Below, one piece after another: positions 47,146 through 57,014 of a stretch of 64,000 bases of DNA. Origin of the DNA: Bradyrhizobium sp. (GTDB lineage Bacteria > Pseudomonadota > Alphaproteobacteria > Rhizobiales > Xanthobacteraceae); contig NZ_JACRAW010000088.1 of NCBI RefSeq assembly GCF_016213215.1, positions 1 through 64,000 on the forward strand, given 5' to 3'. Below the pieces are notes generated by a model. The model searched no databases, was not told the origin of the DNA, and saw only the letters and a list, made by a program, of their open reading frames with translations. Both the position numbers and the translations under genes were made by a program. Every line of letters starts with the position of its first letter. Position 1 is the first letter of the stretch.

Positions 47146-49773
47146 TCACCACGCGTAGCGGACGACACCCTTCCCAGCGTACGATCGCGTCACGTTCGAG
47201 AACTCGCCTTCGAAGGTGGCCGCCGCCATCCAGCCGTTGAGCCACTTCATTTCGGCAGATGCCGTGGTGAGCGCGGAGTCGGCGGCCTGCGCCGCACCAT
47301 TGACGACGAAGCTGGCACCGGGCAGCGCCTGGAAAGTCGCCGCGATCGAGCGGTCGGGATTGAAGTCGTGGGCCCAGGCCAGGCGGCTGCGCAGCGTCAG
47401 CACGCCATCCCGCACGGCAAAGGATTTGTCGGTACGCAGGCCAAGTTCGCTCCGGGTGTCCGTGACGCTCTTGGCGCCGTAACTAAGCGCAAAGGCACCG
47501 GTGCCGGCGAGGACCTGCTCGGCATAGGCGGGCAGATCGAAGGTGGCGAACTGGGCGGCGGCATAGGGCGAGATGCCGATGCCGTTCATCGCCGGAGCAA
47601 TGAAGCGATAGCCGCCTTCGACACGGCCTGAGTAGGCATTGGCGTTGAAACGGGCGCGGAGCTGATCGGTGCCGGCGATGGTCACGGTGCGATCGGTGGT
47701 GATGTCCTGCCAGCCATAAGCGAGCGCTGCGGAGATATAGGCCGGACCATTGTTGTGGCGAACATAAGCCCCGGCCTGGAACAGCTCGGAGCGACCGGAG
47801 CCCAGGCCATTGACGCTGAAATTGGTGCCGCCGCCGGCGAGCGCGAAACCGGCGAGCGTGTTCGGCGAGAAACGGTAGTCGGCGCCGACCGCCGTGCCGA
47901 AGATGCGACTGGTGACGTTGTTCGACCCGACCGCCGCGTTGCCGTCGGTTGACTGCGAGCCGCCAAAGCCGGCCGCCCATACGCTCCAGCGCCGCTCGAA
48001 TGACGTGCGAGGCGCCTTGGTGAACAGCGCATAGGCCTCGCGCTCGGCCGCGCGACCTTTCGTGCCGGCGTAGGCGAGCGCGGGTTCATGCTCGTCCGCG
48101 AACGCAGGTGCGCTGCCATTCGGATTGGATGTGCCAGAGCGATCGGCGAACGGATCGGTCAGCAGACCCATGAACTGACCCATGGCGTTGAACGTCGTCT
48201 GCTGTGAGCCAGAGCCGGATTCGCCGGAGGCTTGCGTAAGTCCGCCGGGCGCAAGGCCCCCGTAGACAAACGGAATGCTTCCGTTGGAATTGAAGTAGTT
48301 GGTCAGGGCATTGCCAACCGCCTGCTGGTTGCGGTTCAGCCCACCAGGAATGCTGAAGTTCAGGTCCAGGTTCAGATAAGCGTTGTTGGCGTCATAGCTC
48401 AGGGTGGTGTGGAAGTTCGCGGGCAGGTTGGCATTGACGACCGTCGGATCGAACGTGCCGGAGACGCCGCCGGTCGCCGTAAGGATCGTGTACTGCTTGG
48501 AGACGTAACTGCCCGGCGCAAACGTCGCATTTACCGTGCCGGCCAGCGTCGCGGTGCCCGAAACGCTTGTGCTCGAGGCTGCCGAAGGCGTCACCTGCAG
48601 CAGGTAAAGCGCGCCCGACTGGAAGGCAAGTTCGCCGGTGATGGTCAGCATGCCCGTCGGGTTCCCCGCATTGCCTGGAGCAAGCGAGCCGTAGACCGCT
48701 GTCGTGGCCCCCGGCCCACCGATCGTTCCGATGCCGGACAAGGTGGCGAACGAATCCACCGTCACACTGGCCGTATTCGTAATCGAACCATCGACCTCGA
48801 AGGTGCCGACGCTCAGGATCGTGGCACCGGAATAGGTGTTGTTGCCTGTCAGGATAGTCGTGCCGCTGCCCTCTTGGACAAGCGTGCCGCTTCCTGAGAT
48901 GTTGCCGCCGAAGGTGTAGCTGTCGGATCTTACAAAGGAGAGAAGGCTGTTATTGATGATGTCGCCGCTAATAGATCCGCTTGTCCCATTGTTGCCGACC
49001 TCCAGCTTGCCGTCATTGATAGTCGTGCCGCCACTATACGTGTTGGTGCCTGTCAGGATGAGAGTGCCGGTGCCATTTTGCTGAAGCGCGCCGCTTCCCG
49101 AGATGTTGCCGCTGAAGGTGTAGTTGGCCGATCGGTCGATGGCCAGGGTGCCGTTGTTGACGACATTGCCGACGATCGATCCCGAGAATGGACCGAGGTG
49201 AAGGAGCTGCAAGGTCGAGCCGGAATTGATCGTGGTCCCGCCCGTGTAGCTGGCGGCATCGTAGAAACTGACCGTTCCGGGACCTGCGATCGTCAAGGAT
49301 CCCGTGCCGGTGACAAAACTTTGCGCCCCCATCGTGAAGGTTGCGCTTGCCGAAGCCGTCGTGATCACCGTGTTCGAATTGAGCTGAAGCGTTGAGAAAT
49401 TTAAGAAGTCAGTTTGACCGCCGGTAGACTGCACGTTGATCGCTGCCGAGCCCGCGCTGGTCTGCATGATCAGCGTCCCGGTCTGGAACAGATAATTGCT
49501 GTTGGCCGCCGAAGCGTTCAGATTGAGGGTGCCGACCGTGAATGGTCCGCCGGTGAGGAATACCCCTTGGCTACTGCCCGGCACGGTAGAGTTGAAGGTA
49601 GCCGTTGTGTCGACTGCGTTGGGAACGGTGGCCGGGGCCCAGTTAGTGGCTGTTCCCCAATCGTTAGTGATACCCACCCAAGTCTGCGCGTGACCCTCGG
49701 CAGACAAAAACAGGGCCACGATCAACGCTGGCAAGAGCACCAGCTCAACCCGGCGAAGCCGACGCTTCCTCAT
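47146..49773 (-). CDS. Autotransporter outer-membrane protein
   Basis: 875 residues. A signal peptide (VELVLLPALIVALFLSAEGHAQ) precedes a beta-helical passenger with PATR-type repeats: GTGTLILTGTNTYSGGTTINDGKLEVG and GSGTTILTGNNTYSGATILSVGTFEVDG. The C-terminal ~270 residues are the autotransporter beta-barrel, beginning near RRWSVWAAGFGGSQSTDG and ending in an aromatic (VVRYAW). The track ORF starts at 49917; MRKRRLRRVE at 49773 begins the signal peptide. Its passenger function (adhesion or other) cannot be read. Confidence 0.93.
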   Translation of the reverse strand: MRKRRLRRVELVLLPALIVALFLSAEGHAQTWVGITNDWGTATNWAPATVPNAVDTTATFNSTVPGSSQGVFLTGGPFTVGTLNLNASAANSNYLFQTGTLIMQTSAGSAAINVQSTGGQTDFLNFSTLQLNSNTVITTASASATFTMGAQSFVTGTGSLTIAGPGTVSFYDAASYTGGTTINSGSTLQLLHLGPFSGSIVGNVVNNGTLAIDRSANYTFSGNISGSGALQQNGTGTLILTGTNTYSGGTTINDGKLEVGNNGTSGSISGDIINNSLLSFVRSDSYTFGGNISGSGTLVQEGSGTTILTGNNTYSGATILSVGTFEVDGSITNTASVTVDSFATLSGIGTIGGPGATTAVYGSLAPGNAGNPTGMLTITGELAFQSGALYLLQVTPSAASSTSVSGTATLAGTVNATFAPGSYVSKQYTILTATGGVSGTFDPTVVNANLPANFHTTLSYDANNAYLNLDLNFSIPGGLNRNQQAVGNALTNYFNSNGSIPFVYGGLAPGGLTQASGESGSGSQQTTFNAMGQFMGLLTDPFADRSGTSNPNGSAPAFADEHEPALAYAGTKGRAAEREAYALFTKAPRTSFERRWSVWAAGFGGSQSTDGNAAVGSNNVTSRIFGTAVGADYRFSPNTLAGFALAGGGTNFSVNGLGSGRSELFQAGAYVRHNNGPAYISAALAYGWQDITTDRTVTIAGTDQLRARFNANAYSGRVEGGYRFIAPAMNGIGISPYAAAQFATFDLPAYAEQVLAGTGAFALSYGAKSVTDTRSELGLRTDKSFAVRDGVLTLRSRLAWAHDFNPDRSIAATFQALPGASFVVNGAAQAADSALTTASAEMKWLNGWMAAATFEGEFSNVTRSYAGKGVVRYAW

Positions 49774-50394
49774 TGCGGCTTCAGTAGTATTCCCGGCTGG
49801 CTTCAAGGCGACTCTCCTGCAGTTCCCTAATTGAAACCGGAAATCGTTTGCGTCAACGCGACGCGGGAAGGGCGGGAAAGTACACTTAAGGGTGTGTGCT
49901 TTTTGCATCACTCTCAAAGCTCGCAGGGGGCAAATTTTGGCCCGAACAGGTCACCTTTGCCGATGGTGCCCTCCGTGATTGGGAGCCGTCCGCGCTTGGA
50001 CGGGTCTGATCCCGGCCGCAACGGTGGCGAAGGCCAAGAGGCCGGCTCCAACTGCCGCAGTTCCGTCACGGTCCAGGCAAGTTCACCAACCCCGACTTAC
50101 CTGTGCAGTTCGGGCCACAACGGTCTCGACCGCGAGCGGATTCGGATTAACGAAATCGTCGCGAACTGCTGACGCTCAACCCGCTCCACCAGCACCTGCC
50201 ATGCCAGGGTCGCGACCAAGGCTTTCGCCTGTTCATTCGGCGAGGAGGCGTCGCGCTCACGATGCCGGCACGGAGTCGATCAGAGCTCGCAAACCGTTAT
50301 TCCTCTCTCAAGCTCGTTGCCGGATTCCGCTATCCAAGTTTATCGAATTTCCATGTTGCTCGGTCAGACTTGTGGCTTTGATGGAGCCCCTTGC
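49774..50394. other. Intergenic region, no gene seen
   Basis: A 621-base divergent region between the autotransporter and a small hypothetical gene. ORFs here overlap on several frames and show no family features. No clear promoter, repeat or RNA signal was recognised. Confidence 0.4.
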
Positions 50395-50640
50395 ATGTCG
50401 AACATCATTTCTTTTCCGGATCGGTCTCAATCGCCACACCCGGCGGCCGTTCCGCTCGACCAGCAAGTTCAGGCGATATTCAAGCTGCTCGACGTTGCCA
50501 TGAACGATACGGAGCAAATGATCGGTCGGTGCCGCAAGGAGGAAGTCAGAGCGCGCCTGTACTCACATCTTGAGCTGCTGCGCCAGCTGTCGGGATACGC
50601 GCAGGACCGAGCGTCATCCGTCTTTTCGCAAATGCGCTGA
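50395..50640 (+). CDS. Small hypothetical protein
   Basis: 81 residues starting MSNIISFPDRSQSPHPAAVPLDQQVQ. The N-terminal ISFPDR motif is shared by several small alphaproteobacterial proteins of unknown function. The rest is predicted helical (FKLLDVAMNDTEQMIGRCRKEEVRARLYSHLELLRQLSG). The track ORF starts 78 bases earlier; ATG 50395 gives the compact form but lacks a strong ribosome site. No function proposed. Confidence 0.6.
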   Translation: MSNIISFPDRSQSPHPAAVPLDQQVQAIFKLLDVAMNDTEQMIGRCRKEEVRARLYSHLELLRQLSGYAQDRASSVFSQMR

Positions 50641-51142
50641 CGGTTAGGTCTTCGCCTCGCGCGGATTGAAAGCCTGGACGCACCGCGCCATCGCTGGCCA
50701 TTTTGCGCCAGACTCCGCGTGATATACACAGAGAAGTGCGGAAAGGATGTCTCTCATCATTTCATTTGCATCGTGGTCGTCTAGAATTGTCGTGCTGGGA
50801 TTTCAGCACCCAGCTCTTGGACGGAGCAGCGCCGCCCTGCGAATATACTGCGCGAGGGGGCGTTGTGCCGCCAATTGGATGGCGATAACTGACTTCCGGT
50901 GCAGCATTGGCTCAGCGCGCAGCGATGGGCCGCGTGCCTCAGTCGCAAATTTCCTGGGCTGTCGTCCGCATCGCGAGTAGCCCTGCGCGGGCCTCCGGGC
51001 GCCTGACGGGTTCCATTCGCCTTGTGGTTCCATTCGACAGTGCATTTTTCCGGCACTGTTGCCCGAGTGTGACAACCACCAATCATGGCCGTGGTACCGT
51101 TCCCAAGCTGGGCGCTGATGGTTTTGCAGGGGGACCGTTCCA
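50641..51142. other. Intergenic region, no gene seen
   Basis: 502 bases upstream of the soluble transglycosylase. It contains GCATTTTTCCGGCACTG/GTG-type short inverse matches but no convincing terminator or ORF. The minus-strand ORF 50781-51380 overlaps the signal peptide of the next gene and looks spurious. Confidence 0.4.
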
Positions 51143-53326
51143 ATGAACCAGTGCCTACGTTCGCTAACGTGTTTCGTGGCCGCGCTCGCGCTTCTCTCGA
51201 GCGAAGCGACCGCAAAAGCAGGCCACAAGCAATCTCAGGCCAAGAAAACACATGAGGCGAAGGAGGCGCGCCACCATCGCAGCGCTGCCTTGGGGAAAGG
51301 TCGGCATCCGAAACACGCCGACGTTCACCGCAAGTCGAAGCGACCGGACAAAGCTCGTCCCGACAAGCCAGCTCCGCCACCTCTTACCGGCGATCTCGCC
51401 GCGCTGAAGGACGCGATGGATCTCGCCCGCAAGGCGAAAACGGACGACGCGACTGCGGCTCGGAACAGAATCGCCGACCCGGCTGGGCAGAAGCTCGCCG
51501 AATGGTTCATCCTGCGCCACTCCGAGACAACGGCGAATTTCAACCGTTACGCGGCCTTCATTGCCGCCCACCCGGACTGGCCCAGCATGGCGCTCTTGCG
51601 CCGGCGGGCGGAGGCACGGCTGTGGCAGGAGCGCAGCGAGGCGGCCTTGGTTCGCGGCTTTACCTCCGACCAGCCGATGAGCGCGAAGGGCAAGTTCGCA
51701 CTCGCGCGGGTGCTCCTGGCCGAAGGCGAGCGCGATCATGCCACGCGCCTCGTTCGTGACGCCTGGAGGTCCGAGGAATTGTCGGAGCGCGCGGAAAGCG
51801 ACGCGTTCGAGGCGTTCCGCGACCTGCTCACCTCCGAAGATCACCGCGCGCGCATGGACAAGCGTCTGGGTGCCAGGGATCTTTCAGGTGCCAAACGCGC
51901 TGCGCAACATGTTGGCGGCGACGCGCCTGCGATTGTGAAGGCTTGTGCCGCGGTCAAGGCGAAGACAACGAAAGCCAAGGACCTGCTCGACGATGTGGCG
52001 ACCGAGGCGCGCCAAGACCTCGGCTACACGCTCTGCCGCATCCAATGGTTGCTGCAGAAGGACCAGATCGACGATGCGGCGCGCGCGATACTGACCGCGT
52101 CTCCCGACACCATGGCACTACAGGACACTGACGCATGGTGGCGCGAGCGGCGCATGCTGGCGCGCAAGCTGCTCGATCAGGGTAAATTCCAAACCGCGTA
52201 CGATGTGGTTCGCGGCGCCGCGCTGCCCGCGATGGGAACCTACCGGGCCGACTTCCATTTCATGTGCGGCTGGATCGCCCTGCGTTACCTCAACGATCCC
52301 GCAACGGCGCTGACGCATTTCGCCTTCATCGACCAAGGCTCGGCCAACCCGATAGTGCTGGCGCGTGCAAACTACTGGCGAGGCCGCGCCGCTGAAGCGC
52401 TCGGCGCGCGAGACGACATGCATGCCAGCTATGAAGCCGCCGCGCGTTATCCGACCGCCTATTATGGCTTGTTGGCGCGAGCGAAGCTCGGCCGTCATGC
52501 AGCGGAGCTGCGCTCCCCCTCGCCTGTCGCGACGGTCGATGCGGCACGTGAGGACGAACGCGTGCGCGCTGCCGACATGCTCTACCGGGTCGGCGAACGC
52601 GACGTCGCGCTGTATTATGGCGCCGACCTCGCGGGACAGAGTTCCGACGTCGCCGTGCTCGAAGCGCTTGGCGAACTCGCGGGTCACCACAATGACGCCC
52701 ACACGATGCTCGAGATCGGCAAGACGGCGCTCGCCCGGGGCTTGGCGCTCGATCACTATGCGTTCCCGACGATCGGGATTCCACCGCATAGCCCGATCGG
52801 TCCCGAGATCGAGCGCAGCATCGTCTTTTCCGTGGCTCGGACCGAAAGCGCGTTCGACCAGCGCGACAAGTCTCCGGCCAATGCGGTCGGGCTGATGCAG
52901 GTCACGCCGGAAGCCGGCCGCGATACCGCCAAACGGTTCGGCGTCACCTTTGACTGGGACCGGATGGTCTCCGATCCCGTCTACAACACGCAGATGGGAG
53001 CTGCCGAGCTGAGCGCTTTGCTGAAGGAATATAGTGGTTCCCAGATCATGACCTTCGCCGGCTATAACGCCGGCCGGGGCCGCGTCCGCGACTGGGTGAA
53101 GCAGCGCGGCGATCCCCGCGATCCCACCGTTGATCCAGTCGATTGGGTGGAGCGCATTCCGTTCTCCGAGACGCGTAATTATGTCCAGCGCGTGATGGAG
53201 AATGTGCAGGTCTACCGCGTCCGCTTCAACAGCATCACCACGGCGGCCGCGGAATCCGAGCAGCGCACGGCGACGCAGGAGGTCAGCGCGGTTCCGCCAG
53301 CCTGGCCCGCAGCGTTTGTTCCTTAA
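51143..53326 (+). CDS. Soluble lytic transglycosylase (Slt70-like)
   Basis: 727 residues. A signal peptide (LTCFVAALALLSSEATAKA) is followed by a long His/Lys-rich linker (about 25-78), the helical superhelix (U/L domains) and a C-terminal SLT domain. The catalytic glutamate is about E568 in FSVARTESAFDQRDKSPANAVGLMQVTPEAG; AGYNAGRGRVRDWV and VDWVERIPFSETRNYVQRVMENVQVYR are the usual closing motifs. The basic linker is longer than in enteric Slt. It cleaves peptidoglycan in the periplasm. Confidence 0.94.
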   Translation: MNQCLRSLTCFVAALALLSSEATAKAGHKQSQAKKTHEAKEARHHRSAALGKGRHPKHADVHRKSKRPDKARPDKPAPPPLTGDLAALKDAMDLARKAKTDDATAARNRIADPAGQKLAEWFILRHSETTANFNRYAAFIAAHPDWPSMALLRRRAEARLWQERSEAALVRGFTSDQPMSAKGKFALARVLLAEGERDHATRLVRDAWRSEELSERAESDAFEAFRDLLTSEDHRARMDKRLGARDLSGAKRAAQHVGGDAPAIVKACAAVKAKTTKAKDLLDDVATEARQDLGYTLCRIQWLLQKDQIDDAARAILTASPDTMALQDTDAWWRERRMLARKLLDQGKFQTAYDVVRGAALPAMGTYRADFHFMCGWIALRYLNDPATALTHFAFIDQGSANPIVLARANYWRGRAAEALGARDDMHASYEAAARYPTAYYGLLARAKLGRHAAELRSPSPVATVDAAREDERVRAADMLYRVGERDVALYYGADLAGQSSDVAVLEALGELAGHHNDAHTMLEIGKTALARGLALDHYAFPTIGIPPHSPIGPEIERSIVFSVARTESAFDQRDKSPANAVGLMQVTPEAGRDTAKRFGVTFDWDRMVSDPVYNTQMGAAELSALLKEYSGSQIMTFAGYNAGRGRVRDWVKQRGDPRDPTVDPVDWVERIPFSETRNYVQRVMENVQVYRVRFNSITTAAAESEQRTATQEVSAVPPAWPAAFVP

Positions 53327-53341
53327 GCGCGTGACACGCGT

Positions 53342-53376
53342 CGGAAAGCCGGTACCCATTTTCCGGATCATGCTCC
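53342..53376. repeat. RIME-like short intergenic repeat
   Basis: CGGAAAGCCGGTACCCATTTTCCGGATCATGCTCC resembles the secD-secF repeat (CCGAAACCGGTATCCGATCATGCCC). The CGGAAA/TTTCCG arms can pair. It lies 16 bases after the transglycosylase stop and may also act as a weak terminator hairpin. Confidence 0.5.
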
Positions 53377-53511
53377 AGGCGTGGCTCGCGGTAAGTAGCG
53401 GCTGAAGCGGGCCCTCATGGGCGAATTTCGCCGGATTCCTGCGCGAAGAAGCGAAGGGAGAAGGAGCGCTTTCACCGAACAGCCGCGGTGCAGCTGCAGT
53501 GGAGGAGACCG

Positions 53512-53967
53512 ATGCAAGAGACCCTCGTCGTTCAACGCGAGACGCACGTCGCGGCGCCGCCCGCCGCGGTGTTCGCTCTCCTGACCGATCCGGAGAAGAT
53601 CCTTCGCTGGATGGGAACGGAAGCCCAGATCGAGCCGCAGCCCGGCGGGCTCTATCTCGTCAATGTCACCGGCGCTCGCTTCGCCCGCGGCACGTTCCGC
53701 GAAGTGGTGCCGGTGCATCGCCTGGCCTACAGCTTCGGCTGGGACGACAGCGAGGTGGTGCCGCCGGGTTCGAGCCTGGTCGAGATCGACCTGATCGAGC
53801 AGCCGCCCGGAACACTGGTGCGCCTGACCCACACCGGCTTGCCCAATGCCGAGCAACGCACCGGCCACGCGGAAGGCTGGGCCCATTATCTCGACCGCCT
53901 CGCCGAGGTTGCAGCAGGTCGCGATCCAGGCCCGGACCCTTGGCACGGCCGCGATGGCCAAAACTGA
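53512..53967 (+). CDS. SRPBCC (AHSA1/CalC-type) protein
   Basis: 151 residues. The START-like helix-grip fold is shown by VQRETHVAAPPAAVFALLTDPEKILRWMGTEAQIEPQPGGLYLVNV and by the C-terminal HAEGWAHYLDRLAEVAAG helix. These proteins bind hydrophobic ligands or act as activator-like domains; no ligand can be inferred. GGAGGAG precedes the ATG. The cyclase gene follows after 86 bases. Confidence 0.9.
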   Translation: MQETLVVQRETHVAAPPAAVFALLTDPEKILRWMGTEAQIEPQPGGLYLVNVTGARFARGTFREVVPVHRLAYSFGWDDSEVVPPGSSLVEIDLIEQPPGTLVRLTHTGLPNAEQRTGHAEGWAHYLDRLAEVAAGRDPGPDPWHGRDGQN

Positions 53968-54053
53968 CTGTTTTTCGCTCCCGTCGTCCCAAGGATAGAC
54001 CAACTCGCTGACGCGGCGTGACAGGCCGGGTGGCGTGGCGGCATGATCGGGGC

Positions 54054-55112
54054 ATGGATCTGCCCGCGCACCTTGCCTGGCTGGTGGACGAGGCCAGCGC
54101 CTCGACCGGCCCTGACCGGTTCCTGGCTGAGCTAGGTGCCCGGCTGCTGGCCGACGGCATCCCGCTCGCCGGCGCCGCCCTGACGCTCGCGGTGCCACAT
54201 CCGATCATCGCCCGACGCACCTGGCTGTGGCGAGCGGAGACCGGGGCGGTGATCGAGGCACTGGGCTTCACTGGCGGTCCGCTCAACCAGGCCGAGCGCG
54301 ACTGGCTGGCCGGGCTTGGCGTTGTGCAGGAGGACGCGGTCGGAACAGCTGCGGATACTCCGGTGCTGGGCTGGGCCGGCACACGACCGTTCGGTCCCGG
54401 CGAGGCCGCCCGGCTGCGCCAAGCCGCGCGCTTCGCCGCAGCGCCATTAGCCAGCCTCGCCGCACAGGCCGCGTTGGCCGCGCTACTCGAAGCTTATCTC
54501 GGGCGGCGCAGTGCCGCCCAGGTGCAGGCCGGCGCGCTACGCCGCGGCGCTGGGGAGATCATCCGCGCCGCGCTTCTGTTTGCCGATTTGCGCGACTTCA
54601 CCGCCCTGTCGGAGGTGACCGAGCCTGCGGCGGTGATCGCTGTGCTCGACGCCTGGTTCGACCGCATCGCCGGGGCGGTGCACGCATTCGGAGGCGAGGT
54701 ACTGAAGTTCATCGGTGACGGCGTGCTGGCGATCTTCCCGGTCACCGGGGCGCCGGCGGAAGCCTGCGAGGCAGCGCTGCGCGCGGTCGCCGCCGCCCGC
54801 GCCGGCATGGCCCATCTCGATACTATCAGGCAGGCGCAGGGGCTGCCGCCGCTGCCGTTCGGCGCGGCGCTGCATCTGGGCGAGATATTGTGGGGCAATA
54901 TCGGCGCGGCCGACCGGCTTGACTTCACCGCCATCGGTCCCGCCGTCAATCTGGTCAGCCGGCTGGAGGGGCTGTGCCGGCCACTGGGGCGCTCGGTGCT
55001 GATCTCGGGCGCGGTCGCCGCCGAGACGAGCGCGCCACTGGTGCCGCTGGGCGAACACGCGCTGCGCGGCATCGCTGCGCCCTGCGCCGTCTTCACCCTG
55101 CCGGATGCGTGA
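54054..55112 (+). CDS. Class III adenylate cyclase
   Basis: 352 residues. The catalytic domain starts about residue 172: metal-binding D178 in LLFADLRDFTALSE and D222 in GGEVLKFIGDGVLAIF. The adenine-selecting pair is K218 and D289 (LDFTAIGPAVN), and the transition-state residues are N298 and R302. All six catalytic positions are therefore present and favour ATP. The N-terminal ~170 residues are Ala/Leu-rich and mostly helical, with no membrane segment, and do not match a sensor domain I know. The start at 54054 is chosen over 54018. Confidence 0.9.
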   Translation: MDLPAHLAWLVDEASASTGPDRFLAELGARLLADGIPLAGAALTLAVPHPIIARRTWLWRAETGAVIEALGFTGGPLNQAERDWLAGLGVVQEDAVGTAADTPVLGWAGTRPFGPGEAARLRQAARFAAAPLASLAAQAALAALLEAYLGRRSAAQVQAGALRRGAGEIIRAALLFADLRDFTALSEVTEPAAVIAVLDAWFDRIAGAVHAFGGEVLKFIGDGVLAIFPVTGAPAEACEAALRAVAAARAGMAHLDTIRQAQGLPPLPFGAALHLGEILWGNIGAADRLDFTAIGPAVNLVSRLEGLCRPLGRSVLISGAVAAETSAPLVPLGEHALRGIAAPCAVFTLPDA

Positions 55113-55171
55113 GCGGCCGGCGCCGGTCAATCGACAACGGATTCAATCTTCAACACCGACCGGTGTTGGCC

Positions 55172-56143
55172 CTAATCCACCTTGATATCGGCGGCCTTGA
55201 TCATCGGCCACCACTTGGCGATCTCCGCTTTCTGCTTGGACCCGAGCGCTTCAGGCGTGAGCAGGTCCTTGGGCGGCATCTCCAGCCCGAGATTTTCGAA
55301 CTGCTTCCTCACGCCCGGATCGTTCAGCGCCTCCACGGCGGCGGCGTTCAGCTTGCCGATGATCTCCTTCGGCGTACCTTTCGGCACCCACATGCCCGAC
55401 CACAGCGTCATGTGGAATCCCGCCAGGCCTGCCTCATCGGTGGTCAGAATCTCAGGCGCCGACTGAACGCGCTTGCTGTCGGTGATGGCGTAGGCCCGTA
55501 TGGTGCCCGCGCGCACCTGATTGATGGAGTTCGAGGTCTGGTCGACGATGAGATCGATCTGTCCCGCGACCAGATCGTTGAGCGCAGGCCCGGTGCCGCG
55601 ATAAGGCACGTACTGCAGCTTGATTCCGGTGACGTTCTCGAAATACACGGCGGCGATGTGGCTGCCGGATCCTGCGCCGGCCGTGCCCGCCGTGGCGGAT
55701 GTCGGCCTCGCCCTCAGCCACCCCAGCAGCTCTTTCAGCGACGTCGCAGGCACCGCCTTCTTGCTGACGATGATCATGGGATTGGATGGCAACAGCACCA
55801 CCGGCTCGAGGTCGGCGACGAGATCGTAGTTGAGGTTGTAGACCGCCCCGTTCGCGACGTGGGTACCCAGGTGCCCGAAGCTGATGGTGTAGCCGTCCGC
55901 CGGTGAATGGACCGCGCGCCCTACGCCGATCGAACCGCCGGCACCGGTCACGTTCTCGACCAGCACGGACTGGCCGAGCGAGGTCTTCATGCGCTCGGCA
56001 AGAATGCGCGCCATCGCATCCGACGGGCCGCCGGCGGAAAACGGCACGATAATGGTAATGCTGCGTGAGGGAAAATCGTCTGCGAGCGCGCCCGTCAGGA
56101 AGCCAAAGGTCGCGATCAGCGCCGCCCCAACCAATCTTCGCAT
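55172..56143 (-). CDS. Bug-family (TctC-like) periplasmic solute-binding protein
   Basis: 323 residues with a signal peptide (RRLVGAALIATFGFLTGALA) and the Bug fold. FPSRSITIIVPFSAGGPSDAMARILAERM and the GAGGSIGVGRAVHSPADGYTISFG loop bind carboxylated ligands. No tctA/tctB membrane genes are adjacent, which is common for this expanded family. GGGAGAGG lies 3-10 bases before the ATG at 56143. Ligand unknown. Confidence 0.93.
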   Translation of the reverse strand: MRRLVGAALIATFGFLTGALADDFPSRSITIIVPFSAGGPSDAMARILAERMKTSLGQSVLVENVTGAGGSIGVGRAVHSPADGYTISFGHLGTHVANGAVYNLNYDLVADLEPVVLLPSNPMIIVSKKAVPATSLKELLGWLRARPTSATAGTAGAGSGSHIAAVYFENVTGIKLQYVPYRGTGPALNDLVAGQIDLIVDQTSNSINQVRAGTIRAYAITDSKRVQSAPEILTTDEAGLAGFHMTLWSGMWVPKGTPKEIIGKLNAAAVEALNDPGVRKQFENLGLEMPPKDLLTPEALGSKQKAEIAKWWPMIKAADIKVD

Positions 56144-56362
56144 GTTCCTCTCCCTTCCGGTCTTATCTGGACAACTGAATGGTGTTGCTACCGAGTCGCG
56201 CGTCCGCTCGCCAAGCTCACCGCATTCGACATACCGCGCGGGACCGAATACTCTCGGCACATCCCCGGCTCGAAACAGCGAAGCGGCGATGCAAACGACG
56301 CGCGGCAATGCTGTCGGCGCCGGCCGCTCCCGTTGACGCCGAAACGACACGACTGACCGAAC

Positions 56363-56956
56363 ATGACGACGGCCAATACTGCGACCAAGACTGCGACTTC
56401 GTATCATCCGTTGTTGCGCTGGATTCATTGGGCCACGGCCATCCTGTTCATTGCGGCAACCCTCATCGGATTCTATTGCGGCCTGCAGCAGCCGGGAACA
56501 TCGCCTCGCCGTGAACTGCTCGAAGTGCACAAGTCGCTCGGCCTGACGTTGTTCTTTCTGGCGATCCTGAGACTATGGGTGCGGGCGGCTACGAAGGTGC
56601 CGCCAGAGCCGGGCTCGTCCAGCCCACTCGTGCTGGCGGCAGCAAGGCTAAACCATTGGACCCTCTATTTCATTCTCTTCCTGATGCCCATCACAGGATA
56701 TTTGGCCTCCGCAGCCGGTGGTTATTCGCTAAGATATTTCTGGACGTTCAGCTGGCCGCGCCTGGTCGACAAGAATCAAGCGCTTGCGCATTTCGCCATC
56801 ACGGCGCACGACGTTGTCGCCTATCTCGTGTATGCCGCCGTAGGCCTGCATGTCGCAGCGACGTTCTGGCACATCCTCGTAAAGAAGGACGAGACGCTGT
56901 CGCGAATGTGGCCTTCAGCGCCCGCGGCGGGATCGATCGGCGATCGACAGGGTTAG
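56363..56956 (+). CDS. Cytochrome b561 family protein
   Basis: 197 residues with four membrane helices. Candidate haem ligands are His in YHPLLRWIHWATAILF, LEVHKSLGLTLFF, ALAHFAITAHDVVAYLVYAAVGLHVAATFWHIL. This is the prokaryotic b561 family (quinol or superoxide oxidoreductases). Its neighbours (Bug protein, threonine-synthase-like) are divergent and convergent respectively, so it is probably monocistronic. Confidence 0.92.
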   Translation: MTTANTATKTATSYHPLLRWIHWATAILFIAATLIGFYCGLQQPGTSPRRELLEVHKSLGLTLFFLAILRLWVRAATKVPPEPGSSSPLVLAAARLNHWTLYFILFLMPITGYLASAAGGYSLRYFWTFSWPRLVDKNQALAHFAITAHDVVAYLVYAAVGLHVAATFWHILVKKDETLSRMWPSAPAAGSIGDRQG

Positions 56957-57014
56957 GCCCGTTCCCGCCGGCTGGCCGAGAGTACCTTGGGGCGCAGCGC
57001 TACGACCTGGTCGC

